A stretch of DNA of 64,000 nt from Anaeramoeba ignava (Eukaryota > Metamonada > Anaeramoebidae). The DNA lies in contig JAPDFW010000110.1 in assembly GCA_028826165.1 (NCBI GenBank), forward strand, positions 77,001 to 141,000, given 5' to 3'. The notes beneath the pieces were generated by a model, which saw only the letters and a program-made list of their open reading frames with translations, had not been told where the DNA came from and did no database searches. Below, piece by piece: positions 34,673 to 44,596 of the stretch (positions within the stretch are counted from its first letter, which is position 1; each line of letters starts with the position of its first letter). The translations under genes were made by a program, and so were the position numbers.

Positions 34673-36454
34673 TTAATTATTAAATTTCCTAATTAATAAA
34701 TCAAATAAATTTGGATTTGTTTGATTTAATTGAAAATAATCAATTCCAATTTTAATTTCATCAATAATTTCTTGTGTAATTTCGATTCCTTCTTTAAGTT
34801 GATTTGAATAAATCCAATATTCAAATATTTCAAATGATTTATTACTTAATTCACTATAATCTGTAACTTTATTAGATTTATCTTCTGTTACAGATAAAAA
34901 CATTCCTCGATATAACCCACTTCTCATTATTAATATTAATTTAGGAAATTTATATTGTTTTTCTTTTCTTTCAATTATAAAATCTTTTTCTTTTTCATAT
35001 TCGATTAATTCTTTCATTAATTCTTCAATTGATCCAAATAAATTAAAATCAATTTCAATTTCAGAATATAATTTTGGATTTATTTTGGAATTGTTTGAAT
35101 AAATTATTTCAAATATTTGATTTGCTTCTTTAATTGATTTTTTTGAAATAATTTCTTTAAGTTTTTCAATTTGATTTTCATCTTGTCCAATTATTGTTTG
35201 TAATATTAATTTATGAACTCCAATTATTTCTCCATTTTTGGTTTTAAATGAAATATCACAAAATTCTTTTCTTCGAAATAAATTGATCAAATCTTCTTCA
35301 ATATTGGAAAAAGAAGGAGAATAATAATAAAGAAATGAACTCCAAGCTCCACAAGAAACATGATAATTAGAAATATCATCATTAAATCTTAATTTAGGAA
35401 GTTCAATTTGAATTGGAATTGATTGATAATTTGTATTTCCATTTCCTAATTGACCATATAAATTTCTTCCAAATGAGATAACTTTTCCATTTGAAGTTAA
35501 AACCAAACTATGATCATATCCAACAGAAAAATCAAGAATATTATCATTTTCAAATAAAGATGATTTGATTTCAGTAAATTCATAAGTATTTTCATTATTT
35601 TTGTTAAGTCCATTAAATAGATTCCATCCACATGAATAAAGTTTTCTTTTTGAATTTTCATTTTCATTTTCAATCAGCATTATTGAATGAAATCCTCCAC
35701 ATTGAATATCAATTATTTTGCCTTTTGGGATATTTTGTATTTTGGTTAATTTTTGGATTTTTTTTTGCGCTTTTTTTGATTCTCCTAATCCAAGTTGACC
35801 GTATCTATTATATCCGCATCCAAATAATTCTTGATTTGAATTTAAAAGAAAAACAGAAAGTGAAGAATTTCCTGAAAATATTTTAGAAACATTTTTCATC
35901 ATTAAAATTGGTTTTTTTGTTGTTTCAAATATTTCGGGATCAAAACCAAGTTGACCAAAATCATTTGAACCAATTCCATAAACATTTTGATTTGAACCAA
36001 TTCCATAAACATTTTGATTTGAAGTTAATAAGTAAATTGAATTTGCTCCAGAAACAATATCTTGGATTATTCTATCATTTGGATCTTGAATTAATGATGA
36101 AATATTGATAAATTCTTTTGGATTTTTTGGATTAATATTTAATCCTTTTGCAAATACATTTCCTTCTATTGTTAAAACAGCTTCATTCTGCGTACCCATG
36201 TTTATTTTTTGAATATTTTCAATTTGGATTTTTGAAGGATTTTGATTTGAATTTCTTAAGTATTCTATTGCTTTTCCATTTTCAAAAAGGAAAACTATTG
36301 AAAATTTGCCTGAAGAAATTTGTTTAATTTGATTTTCATTTTCATTTTCATTTTCATTTTCAAATTTAAATTGAATTGGTTTTGTTATTTTATTTGGTTT
36401 ATTTTTGATAAGTTTTGGTTTTTCATTTGAACCAAAAAATAAACAATCATTCAT
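34673..36454 (-). CDS. RCC1-BTB-BTB paralogue A (premature stop before the tail)
   Basis: A single exon of 593 aa and a direct duplicate of the gene at 38106; together with the neighbouring TLDc genes it forms a two-gene repeated unit. It differs from its twin in short clusters: GCGYNRYGQ against GCGKNNHGQ, QCGGFHS against QCGFNYS, CGWNLFNGL against CGKYDYIGL. It carries a 27-bp tandem duplication that doubles Gln-Asn-Val-Tyr-Gly-Ile-Gly-Ser-Asn just before a GQLG motif. The N-terminus has five Glu-Asn pairs from GAAAAT units. It ends at a TAA where the twin reads on into a basic tail. Confidence 0.85.
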   Translation of the reverse strand: MNDCLFFGSNEKPKLIKNKPNKITKPIQFKFENENENENENQIKQISSGKFSIVFLFENGKAIEYLRNSNQNPSKIQIENIQKINMGTQNEAVLTIEGNVFAKGLNINPKNPKEFINISSLIQDPNDRIIQDIVSGANSIYLLTSNQNVYGIGSNQNVYGIGSNDFGQLGFDPEIFETTKKPILMMKNVSKIFSGNSSLSVFLLNSNQELFGCGYNRYGQLGLGESKKAQKKIQKLTKIQNIPKGKIIDIQCGGFHSIMLIENENENSKRKLYSCGWNLFNGLNKNNENTYEFTEIKSSLFENDNILDFSVGYDHSLVLTSNGKVISFGRNLYGQLGNGNTNYQSIPIQIELPKLRFNDDISNYHVSCGAWSSFLYYYSPSFSNIEEDLINLFRRKEFCDISFKTKNGEIIGVHKLILQTIIGQDENQIEKLKEIISKKSIKEANQIFEIIYSNNSKINPKLYSEIEIDFNLFGSIEELMKELIEYEKEKDFIIERKEKQYKFPKLILIMRSGLYRGMFLSVTEDKSNKVTDYSELSNKSFEIFEYWIYSNQLKEGIEITQEIIDEIKIGIDYFQLNQTNPNLFDLLIRKFNN

Positions 36455-36459
36455 TTTTA

Positions 36460-36500
36460 AAAAGAAAAAAATGAAAAAAATGAAAAATAATTTTTTTGAA
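36460..36500 (-). promoter_or_regulatory. Shared upstream element of the RCC1-BTB array genes
   Basis: On the minus strand TTTTTCATTTTTTTCATTTT followed by TTTCTTTTTAAAAATG leads directly into the start codon at 36454. Near-identical copies precede the starts at 40049, 42109, 46390, 48244 and 50097, within 10-35 bp, and weaker forms precede 44447 and 51904. Sequence this close to the ATG implies very short 5' untranslated regions. Confidence 0.5.
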
Positions 36501-36512
36501 TTTTAAAAAATT

Positions 36513-37982
36513 TTAAATGAAAAAGGTCTCAAGTTCATCAATTTTCCATGATCTAAAAGAACCAGCTAAATAATTTTTAGATTTATTTGTATTGAAAGTT
36601 AATCCTTTAGGAAGAGTGTATCTACAACCAAAATTTGTATAACCTTGTAGATTTTCATAAAGCCAAATATCATCATGAAGATAATCTGTAGAATACCCAA
36701 AAATTGGACCATAATCAAAATGATACATAATTGCATTTTGTGATTCTTCTTTTCGAACTGGAAATTTTTGAGGAGAATAATTCTTTGGATTTTTGATACT
36801 GAACATAAATGCATTTGGATCTTCAATACAACCTTTTGAAGTAGAATATTCCACACTCCATTTTGTTTTATCATTTGTAAATCCAACTTTTGTAAATCCT
36901 CCAAAAATATAATTATCTTTTGTTTTGATAATAACTAATGTTTTTCCTTTGTTATCAACTTTTTCATGCCAATTTTTAGCTGAAAATCCATCTTTTGTTG
37001 CTGAAAATCCTTTTTTCATTTTAGAAAAGAATTTATTATCATTTATCCATTCTTTTAATTTTTCAATATGTTCTTTTTCTTGAATAATTTCTGATTCAAA
37101 ATGAAATCTTGGTTTGAAAATTAATGAATTTTCTTTTTCAATAAGTTGATTTAATTCTTTTTCTTTTTTTTGATTTTTTTCAAGTTTTTGGAATTGAATT
37201 AATTTTTGTGAAATTTGATTTGGAATTAAATTTTCTTTTAGAGTATCTTTAAGTTCTTTTTTTGAGAAATCAATAAATCTGATTTTATCAATAATATTTG
37301 AAATTTGATTTTGTAATTTTTCTTTTTCTTCTTTTTCAAGTTTTTGATTTTTTTTTTCTTGATTAATTTTTGATTTATATTTTCCCCATTTTATTATTGA
37401 TTGAAATGTTTCAAATTCATTTATTGAAATTTCATCATTTAATAATATTGAATTTAAATGATTTTCTTCAAGTTCAAGAAAAAATGAAGTTTTGATAAAT
37501 TCTTTAAAATTTTCAGAAATAAATTGATAAGAAAAATCCAATAAATGATTTAAGTTCATTGATTCAGATAATTTAAGAATATCAACAATAGTTTCAATTT
37601 GTAAATTGTTTTTGATAAAATTTGAAGAAACTTCAATTAATTCATCAATTAAATATTTTGATGAAAAAAGTAAAATTTGAATTGCATTTTCTAAATTAAT
37701 TTCAATTTTTCCTGAATAAAAATAATTCAAAATTGGGAATAGAATTGAACTTGAAACATCTTTTAGAATCATTTTATTTTCTTGGAATTCTTTCATTTTT
37801 GAATTAAAAAGAGATTTAAAATATTGACTCCTTGAAGAAAGAATTGATTTATGAGTTTTAAATGAAATTTGATTTTGTTCACAAATTATTTCAAAATCAA
37901 AATAATTTTCTTCTTCTTTTTGATTTTGAAATAAATTTTTTAAATCATTTGAAAGTTTTTCTAAATTTGAATAAGTTTCCAT
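36513..37982 (-). CDS. BTB-BACK-TLDc protein, copy B
   Basis: A single exon of 489 aa. The first about 355 residues differ from copy A at only a handful of positions (for example WGKYKS for WGKHKS, FSKKEL for FSEKEL, KNQ for NDQ, KPRFH for KTRFH). After IFGGFTKVG the TLDc domain is strongly different and about ten residues longer (FTNDKTKWSVEYS, DPNAFMFSIK, FGCRYTLPKG), while keeping the fold-defining ends NYLAGSF and DELETFF. Copy B sits between the two RCC1-BTB twins, as expected for a tandem duplication of a TLDc plus RCC1-BTB pair. Confidence 0.88.
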   Translation of the reverse strand: METYSNLEKLSNDLKNLFQNQKEEENYFDFEIICEQNQISFKTHKSILSSRSQYFKSLFNSKMKEFQENKMILKDVSSSILFPILNYFYSGKIEINLENAIQILLFSSKYLIDELIEVSSNFIKNNLQIETIVDILKLSESMNLNHLLDFSYQFISENFKEFIKTSFFLELEENHLNSILLNDEISINEFETFQSIIKWGKYKSKINQEKKNQKLEKEEKEKLQNQISNIIDKIRFIDFSKKELKDTLKENLIPNQISQKLIQFQKLEKNQKKEKELNQLIEKENSLIFKPRFHFESEIIQEKEHIEKLKEWINDNKFFSKMKKGFSATKDGFSAKNWHEKVDNKGKTLVIIKTKDNYIFGGFTKVGFTNDKTKWSVEYSTSKGCIEDPNAFMFSIKNPKNYSPQKFPVRKEESQNAIMYHFDYGPIFGYSTDYLHDDIWLYENLQGYTNFGCRYTLPKGLTFNTNKSKNYLAGSFRSWKIDELETFFI

Positions 37983-38105
37983 TTTTATTAAAAAAATTTT
38001 AAAAAAATGAAAAAAATGAAAATAAAATTTTTTAATTTGAATTTTAATTTAATTTAATTTAATTTAATTTAATTTAATTTGAATTTTAATTTAATTTAAT
38101 TTAAT

Positions 38106-40049
38106 TTAATTTAATTTCTGAGTTTTTCTTGTTTTTATTTTTGTTTTTGCTTTTGGTTTTCGTATCTCTCTTCCTTTTAATTTTGGTTTTGGTTTTACTT
38201 TTGGTTTTGGTTTTACTTTTGTTTTTGGCTTTTCTTTTACTTTTGGTTTTGGATTTGGATTTGGAAGGAATTTTGAATTGAGATTGAAATTTTGATTATT
38301 AAATTTGTTAATTAATAAATCAAATAAATTTGGATGAGTTTGATTTAATTGAAAATAATCAATTCCAATTTTAATTTCATCAATAATTTCTTGTGTAATT
38401 TCGATTCCTTCTTTAAGTTGATTTGAATAAATCCAATATTCAAATATTTCAAATGATTTATTACTTAATTCACTATAATCTGTAACTTTATTAGATTTAT
38501 CATCTGTTACAGATAAAAACATTCCTCGATATAACCCACTTCTCATTATTAATATTAATTTAGGAAATTTATATTGTTTTTCTTTTCTTTCAATTATAAA
38601 ATCTTTTTCTTTTTCATATTCAATTAATTCTTTCATTTTTTCTTCAATTGATCCAAATAAATTAAAATCAATTTCAATTTCAGAATATAATTTTGGATTT
38701 ATTTTGGATTTGTTTGAATAAATTATTTCAAATATTTGATTTGCTTCTTTAATTGATTTTTTTGAAATAATTTCTTTAAGTTGTTCAATTTGATTTTCAT
38801 CTTGTCCAATTATTGTTTGTAATATTAATTTATGAACTCCAATTATTTCTCCATTTTGTGTTTTAAATGAAATATCACAAAATTCTTTTCTTCGAAATAA
38901 ATTGATCAAATCTTCTTCAATATTGGAAAAAGAAAGAAAAGGAGAATAATAAAGAAATGAACTCCAAGCTCCACAAGAAACATGATAATTAGAAATATCA
39001 TCATTAAATCGTAATTTAGGAAGTTCAATTTGAATTGGAATTGATTGATGATTTGTATTTCCATTTCCTAATTGACCATATAAATTTCTTCCAAATGAGA
39101 TAACTTTTCCATTTGAAGTTAAAATCAAATTATGATCATATCCAACAGAAAAATCAACAATATTATCATTTTCAAATAAAGATGATTTGATTTCAGTAAA
39201 TTCATAAGTATTTTCATTTTTGCCAAGTCCAATGTAATCATATTTTCCACATGAATAAAGTTTTCTTTTTGGATTTTCATCTTCATCTTCAATCAGCATT
39301 ATTGAATAATTAAATCCACATTGAATATCAATTATTTTGCCTTTTGGAATATTTTGGATTTTGATTAATTTATCGATTTCTGTTTCTTGTATTGATTCTC
39401 CTAATCCAAGTTGACCATGATTATTTTTACCGCATCCAAATAATTCTTGATTTGAATTTAAAAGAAAAACAGATCTTGAAGAATTTCCTGAAAATATTTT
39501 AGAAACATTTTTCATCATTAAAACTGGTTTTTCTGTTGTTTCAAATATTTCGGGATCAAAACCAAGTTGACCAAAATCATTTGAACCAATTCCATAAACA
39601 TTTTGATTTGAAGTTAATAAGTAAATTGAATTTGCTCCAGAAACGATATCTTGGATTATTCTATCATTTGGATCTTGAATTAATGATGAAATATTGATAA
39701 ATTCTTTTGGATTTTTTGGATTAATATTTAATCCTTTTGCAAATACATTTCCTTCTATTGTTAAAACAGCTTCATTCTGCGTACCCATGTTTATTTTTTG
39801 AATATTTTCAATTTGGATTTTTGAAGGATTTTGATTTGAATTTCTTAAGTATTCTATTGCTTTTCCATTTTTAAGAAGGAAAACTATTGAAAATTTGCCT
39901 GAAGAAATTTGTTTAATTTGATTTTCATTTTCATTTTCATTTTCATTTTCATTTTCAAATTTAAATTGAATTGGTTTTGTTATTTTATTTGGTTTATTTT
40001 TGATAAGTTTTGGTTTTTCATTTGAACCAAAAAATAAACAATCATTCAT
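38106..40049 (-). CDS. RCC1-BTB-BTB paralogue B with basic C-terminal tail
   Basis: A single exon of 647 aa; the fullest member. Residues about 45-390 hold RCC1 repeats with ring-sealing style motifs (GIGSNDFGQLGFD, GCGKNNHGQLGLG, DIQCGFNYSIMLI, LYSCGKYDYIGL, FGRNLYGQLGNG). Residues about 400-480 hold a BTB (RRKEFCDISFKTQNGEIIGV), and about 500-590 a second BTB (YKFPKLILIMRSGLYRGMF, DYSELS, FEYWIYSNQ). The final about 60 residues are Pro/Lys-rich and basic (KPKPKVKPKPKLKGREIRKP), possibly a nuclear or nucleic-acid-binding tail. Known RCC1-BTB proteins (RCBTB1/2) bind Cullin-3; GEF activity cannot be assumed. The N-terminal GAAAAT run has six copies. Confidence 0.88.
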   Translation of the reverse strand: MNDCLFFGSNEKPKLIKNKPNKITKPIQFKFENENENENENENQIKQISSGKFSIVFLLKNGKAIEYLRNSNQNPSKIQIENIQKINMGTQNEAVLTIEGNVFAKGLNINPKNPKEFINISSLIQDPNDRIIQDIVSGANSIYLLTSNQNVYGIGSNDFGQLGFDPEIFETTEKPVLMMKNVSKIFSGNSSRSVFLLNSNQELFGCGKNNHGQLGLGESIQETEIDKLIKIQNIPKGKIIDIQCGFNYSIMLIEDEDENPKRKLYSCGKYDYIGLGKNENTYEFTEIKSSLFENDNIVDFSVGYDHNLILTSNGKVISFGRNLYGQLGNGNTNHQSIPIQIELPKLRFNDDISNYHVSCGAWSSFLYYSPFLSFSNIEEDLINLFRRKEFCDISFKTQNGEIIGVHKLILQTIIGQDENQIEQLKEIISKKSIKEANQIFEIIYSNKSKINPKLYSEIEIDFNLFGSIEEKMKELIEYEKEKDFIIERKEKQYKFPKLILIMRSGLYRGMFLSVTDDKSNKVTDYSELSNKSFEIFEYWIYSNQLKEGIEITQEIIDEIKIGIDYFQLNQTHPNLFDLLINKFNNQNFNLNSKFLPNPNPKPKVKEKPKTKVKPKPKVKPKPKLKGREIRKPKAKTKIKTRKTQKLN

Positions 40050-40149
40050 TTTTAAAAAGAAAAAAAATGAAAAAAAATGAAAAAATGAAATTTAAAATAA
40101 AAAGAGGAAAAAAGCAAAAAATTTGTTTTTAATTTTTATTCCACTTTTT

Positions 40150-40345
40150 TAAATGATTTTGATTTTAATTTTGATTTTGATTTTAATTTTAATTTTAATT
40201 TTAATTTTAATTTTAATTTTAATTTTAATTTTAATTTTAATTTTAATTTTAATTTTAATTTTAATTTTGATTTTAATTTTGATTTTGATTTTATAAATGA
40301 ATTTTAATTTTAATTTTGATTTTGATTTTGATTTTAATTTTAATT
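40150..40345. repeat. AATTTT hexamer array between RCC1-BTB genes
   Basis: TTTTAA and TTTTGA hexamers run from the spacer into the 3' end of the gene at 40340, where they encode its last residues (Asn/Tyr/Asn). Confidence 0.85.
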
Positions 40346-42109
40346 ATAATTTTGATTATTAAATTTGTTAATTAATAAATCAAATAAATTTGGATGAGTT
40401 TGATTTAATTGAAAATAATCAATTCCTCTTTTAATTTCATTAATTATTTCTTGTGTAATTTCAATTTCTTCTTTAACTTGATTTGAATAAATCCAATATT
40501 CAAATATTTCAAATGATTTATTACTTAATTCACTATAATCTGTAAATTTAGTAGAATCACCTTCAGTTACAGATAAGAATTTTTCTCGATATAATTCACT
40601 TCTCATTATTAATATTAATTTGGGAAATTTATATTGTTTTTCTTTTCTTTCAATTATAATATCTTTTTCTTTTTCAAAATCAATTAATTCTTTCATTAAT
40701 TCTTCTATTGATTCAAATAAATTAAATTCAATTTCAATTTCTTCATATAATTTTGGATTTATTGTGGATTTGTTTGAATAAATCATTTCAAATATTTGAT
40801 TTGCTTCTTTAGTTGATTTTTTTGAAATAATTTGTTTAAGTTGTTCAATTTGATTTTCATCTTGTCCAATTATTGTTTGTAATATTAATTTATGAGCTTC
40901 AATTATTTCTCCATTTTGTGTTTTAAATGAAATATCACAAAATTCTTTTCTTCTAAATAATTTTATCAAATCTTCTTCAAGATTGGAAAAATAAAGAAAA
41001 GGAGAATAATAAAGAAATGAATTTTCATTTCCACAAAGAATATGATAACTGTAAATATCTTCATTAAATCTTAATTTAGGAAGTTCAATTTGAATTGGAA
41101 TTAATTGCCCTTCTCTGTTACCAGTTCCTAATTGACCATATTCATTATTCCCAAATCCAATAAGTTTTGGTTTTGAAGTTAAAATCAAAGTATGAGAATT
41201 TCCAACAGAAAAATCAATAATATCATCATTTTCAAATAAAGATGATTTGATTTCAGTAAATTCATAAGTATTTTCAGTTTGGCCAAGTCCATTATATAAA
41301 GAAATTCCACATGAATAAAGTTTTCTTTTTGGATTTTCATTTTCATTTTCATCTTCAATCAACATTACTGAATTAGATCCACATTGAATATCAATTATTT
41401 TGCCTTTTGGAATATTTTGGATTTTGGTTAATTTATCGGTTTCTTCTTCTTTTCTTGATTCTCCTAATCCAAGTTGACCATGATCATTATTTCCGCATCC
41501 AAATAATTCTTGATTTGAATTTAAAAGAAAAACATGATTTGAAGAATTTCCTGAAAATATTTTAGAAACATTTTTCATCATTAAAATTGGTTTTTCTGTT
41601 TTTGGAAGTGTTTTAGAATCAAAACCAAGTTGACCATATTGATTTGAACAAATTCCATAAGCATTTTGATTTGAAGTTAATAAGTAAATTGAATTATTTC
41701 CAGAAACAATATCTTGAATTATTCTATCATTTGAATCTTCAATTAATAATGAAATATTCATAAATTCTTTTGGATTATTTTCTGGATTAATATTTTTTCC
41801 TTTTGCAAATACATTTCCTTCTATTGTTAAAATAGCTTCATTTTGAAAACCAACAGTTACTTTTTGAATATTTTCAATTTGGATTTTTTGAGGATTTCTT
41901 TTTGAATTTCTTTCATTTAAATATTCTATTGCTTTTCCATTTTTAAAAAGGAAAATTGTTGCAAAATAGCCTGTTGAAATTTGTTTAATTTGATTTTCAT
42001 TTTCATTTTCATTTTCAAATTTAAATTGAATTGGTTTTGTTATTGCATTCAGTTCATTTTTTAAAAGTTTTGGATGATTATTTGAACCAAAAAATAAACA
42101 ATCATTCAT
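40340..42109 (-). CDS. RCC1-BTB-BTB paralogue C
   Basis: A single exon of 589 aa. Variable clusters read GICSNQYGQLGFD, GCGNNDHGQ, QCGSNSVML (one residue shorter than the others), CGISLYNGL and CGNENSF. The second BTB departs from the RGMF form to YREKFLSVTEGDSTKFTDYS, a change shared only with the gene at 50144. Four GAAAAT copies lie at the N-terminus. The spacer to the next gene upstream includes an AGAGGAAAAAAGCAAAAAAT block also found upstream of 40049 and 44447. Confidence 0.87.
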   Translation of the reverse strand: MNDCLFFGSNNHPKLLKNELNAITKPIQFKFENENENENQIKQISTGYFATIFLFKNGKAIEYLNERNSKRNPQKIQIENIQKVTVGFQNEAILTIEGNVFAKGKNINPENNPKEFMNISLLIEDSNDRIIQDIVSGNNSIYLLTSNQNAYGICSNQYGQLGFDSKTLPKTEKPILMMKNVSKIFSGNSSNHVFLLNSNQELFGCGNNDHGQLGLGESRKEEETDKLTKIQNIPKGKIIDIQCGSNSVMLIEDENENENPKRKLYSCGISLYNGLGQTENTYEFTEIKSSLFENDDIIDFSVGNSHTLILTSKPKLIGFGNNEYGQLGTGNREGQLIPIQIELPKLRFNEDIYSYHILCGNENSFLYYSPFLYFSNLEEDLIKLFRRKEFCDISFKTQNGEIIEAHKLILQTIIGQDENQIEQLKQIISKKSTKEANQIFEMIYSNKSTINPKLYEEIEIEFNLFESIEELMKELIDFEKEKDIIIERKEKQYKFPKLILIMRSELYREKFLSVTEGDSTKFTDYSELSNKSFEIFEYWIYSNQVKEEIEITQEIINEIKRGIDYFQLNQTHPNLFDLLINKFNNQNYN

Positions 42110-42299
42110 TTTTAAAAAGAAAAAAAATGAAAAAAAATGAAAAAATGAAATTTAAAATAAAAAGAGGAAAAAAGCAAAAAATTTTTGTTTTTAATTTTTA
42201 TTCCTCTTTTTTAAATGATTTTAATTTTAATTTTTATTCCTCTTTTTTAAATGATTTGAATTTTAATTTTGATTTTTATTTTAATTTTTGATTTTAATT

Positions 42300-44447
42300 T
42301 TAATTTTGATTATTAAATTTGTTAATTAATAAATCAAATAAATTTGGATGAGTTTGATTTAATTGAAAATAATCAATTCCTTTTTTAATTTCATTAATAA
42401 TTTCTTGTGTAATTTCAATTTCTTCTTTAAGTTGATTTGAATAAATCCAATATTCTAATATTTCAAATGCTTCATCACTTAATTCACTATCATAATTAAA
42501 TTGATTGAATTTATCATCTTTGTTTGATAAAAACATTCCTCGAAATAATTTACTTCTCATTATTAATATTAATTTAGGGAATTTATATTGTTTTTCTTTT
42601 CTTTGAATAATAAAATCTTTTTCATTTTCAAATTCAATTAATTCTTTCATTTTTTCTTCAATTGATCCAAATAAATTAAATTCAATTTCAATTTCTTCAT
42701 ATAATTTTGGATTCACTTTGGAATTGTTTGAATAAATTATTTCAAATATTTGATTTGATTCTTGAATTGATTTTTTTGAAATAATTTGTTGAAGTTTTTC
42801 AATTTGATTTTCATCTTGTCCAATTATTGTTTGTAATATTAATTTATGAGCTTCAATTATCTCTCCATTTTGTGTTTTAAATGAAATATTACAAAATTCT
42901 TTTCTTCGAAATAAATTTATCAAATCTTCTTCAAGATTGGAAAAATAAAGAGGAGAATAATAAAGAAATGATTTGTTAAATCCACAAGAAATATGATAAT
43001 TGGGAATATCTTCATTAAATCTTAATTCAGGAAGTTCAATTTCGATTGGAGTTAATTGTTCTTCTCTGTTACCAGTTCCTAATTGACCATATTCATTATT
43101 CCCAAATCCAATAAGTTTTTGATTTGAAGTTAAAATCAAAGTATGATCATGTCCAACAGAAAAATCAAGAATATTATCATTTTCAAATAAAGATGATTTG
43201 ATTTCAGTAAATTCGTAAGTATCTTCAATTTTGCCAAGTCCATTAATTTTATAATATCCACATGAATAAAGTTTTCTTTTTGGATTTTCATTTTCATTTT
43301 CATCTTCAATCAACATTATTGAATGATCAATTCCACATTGAATATCAATTATTTTGCCTTTTGGAATATTTTGGATTTTGATTAATTTATCGGTTTCTTC
43401 TTCTTTTCTTGATTCTCCTAATCCAAGTTGGCCAGAATTATTCCAACCGCATCCAAATAATTCTTGATTTGAATTTAAAAGAAAAACATGAATTGAAGAA
43501 TTTCCTGAAAATATTTTAGAAACATTTTTCATCATTAAAATTGGTTTTTCTGTTGTTTCAAGTGTTTTAGAATCAAAACCAAGTTGGCCATAAAAATTAG
43601 AACCAACTCCATAAGCATTTTGATTTGAAGTTAATAAGTAAATTGAATTAGAACCAGAAACAATATCTTCAATTACTTTATCATTTGCATCTTCAATTAA
43701 TAATGAAATATTCATAAATTCATCTGTTTGCTCCATCACTGTTGATATGAGAATGTCTGTATTTGAATTTTCCATCAAATCTCGAATATCTGCCGATTTG
43801 TTTTGATCTTCAATTAATTCCGAAATGTTGATCAATTCATTTGGATCTTCTTTTGATTCTGGAATATCGACAATTTGGTTTTCATCATTTAATCCTGGAA
43901 TAATTATCAATTCATTTGGATCTTCTTTTGATTCTGGAATATCGACAATTTGGTTTTCATCATTTAATCCTGGAATAATTATCAATTCATTTGGATCTTG
44001 AGGCAACTCTGAAATATTGAGAAATGAATGGTCATCATTCATAAATCCGGAGTATCTCAATAATTGATTTGGATTATTTGGATCGATATCTCTTCCTTTT
44101 GCAAATACTTCTCCTTCTTTTGTTAGTATTGCTTCATTCCAAGAGCCAACACTTACTTTTTGAATATTTTCTTTAATTTGGATTTTTTGAGGATTGAGAT
44201 TTGAGAAGTTTAAATATTCTATTGCTTTTCCATTTTCAAAAAGGAAAATTGTTGAAAATTCTCCTGTTGAAATTTGTTTAATTTCTTGCTTATTTTCATT
44301 TTCATTTTCATTTTCATTTTCATTTTCATTTTCATTTTCAAATTTAAATTCAATTGGTTTTGTTATTTCATCTTCTTCATTAGAGAAAAGTTTTGCGTTT
44401 TTATTTAAACCAAAAAATAAAATTTGGTTATTTTCATCTGTTGCCAT
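42300..44447 (-). CDS. RCC1-BTB-BTB paralogue D with an expanded second blade
   Basis: A single exon of 715 aa, about 120 residues longer than its relatives. The extra sequence follows FAKGRDIDPNNPNQ and repeats the local motif (F/I)NIS(E/L)L-P/I-E-D-x-N several times. Part of it is a perfect 75-bp tandem duplication (about 43841-43990; unit contains IIPGLNDENQIVDIPESKED). It starts MATDENNQILFFG, unlike the MNE/MND starts of the others. BTB2 reads RSKLFRGMFLSNKDDKFN with YDSELS. Variable clusters: GVGSNFYGQ, GCGWNNSGQ, QCGIDHS, CGYYKINGL, CGFNKSF. Eight GAAAAT copies. Confidence 0.87.
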   Translation of the reverse strand: MATDENNQILFFGLNKNAKLFSNEEDEITKPIEFKFENENENENENENENENKQEIKQISTGEFSTIFLFENGKAIEYLNFSNLNPQKIQIKENIQKVSVGSWNEAILTKEGEVFAKGRDIDPNNPNQLLRYSGFMNDDHSFLNISELPQDPNELIIIPGLNDENQIVDIPESKEDPNELIIIPGLNDENQIVDIPESKEDPNELINISELIEDQNKSADIRDLMENSNTDILISTVMEQTDEFMNISLLIEDANDKVIEDIVSGSNSIYLLTSNQNAYGVGSNFYGQLGFDSKTLETTEKPILMMKNVSKIFSGNSSIHVFLLNSNQELFGCGWNNSGQLGLGESRKEEETDKLIKIQNIPKGKIIDIQCGIDHSIMLIEDENENENPKRKLYSCGYYKINGLGKIEDTYEFTEIKSSLFENDNILDFSVGHDHTLILTSNQKLIGFGNNEYGQLGTGNREEQLTPIEIELPELRFNEDIPNYHISCGFNKSFLYYSPLYFSNLEEDLINLFRRKEFCNISFKTQNGEIIEAHKLILQTIIGQDENQIEKLQQIISKKSIQESNQIFEIIYSNNSKVNPKLYEEIEIEFNLFGSIEEKMKELIEFENEKDFIIQRKEKQYKFPKLILIMRSKLFRGMFLSNKDDKFNQFNYDSELSDEAFEILEYWIYSNQLKEEIEITQEIINEIKKGIDYFQLNQTHPNLFDLLINKFNNQN

Positions 44448-44596
44448 TCCTATTTTTTTGAAAGAAAAAAATGAAAAAATAAAATTTAAAATAAAAAGAG
44501 GAAAAAAGCAAAAATTTTTTAAATAAAAAAGAGGAAAAAAGCAAAAATTTGTTTTTAATTTTTATTCCACTTTTTTAAATGATTTTAATTTTAATT

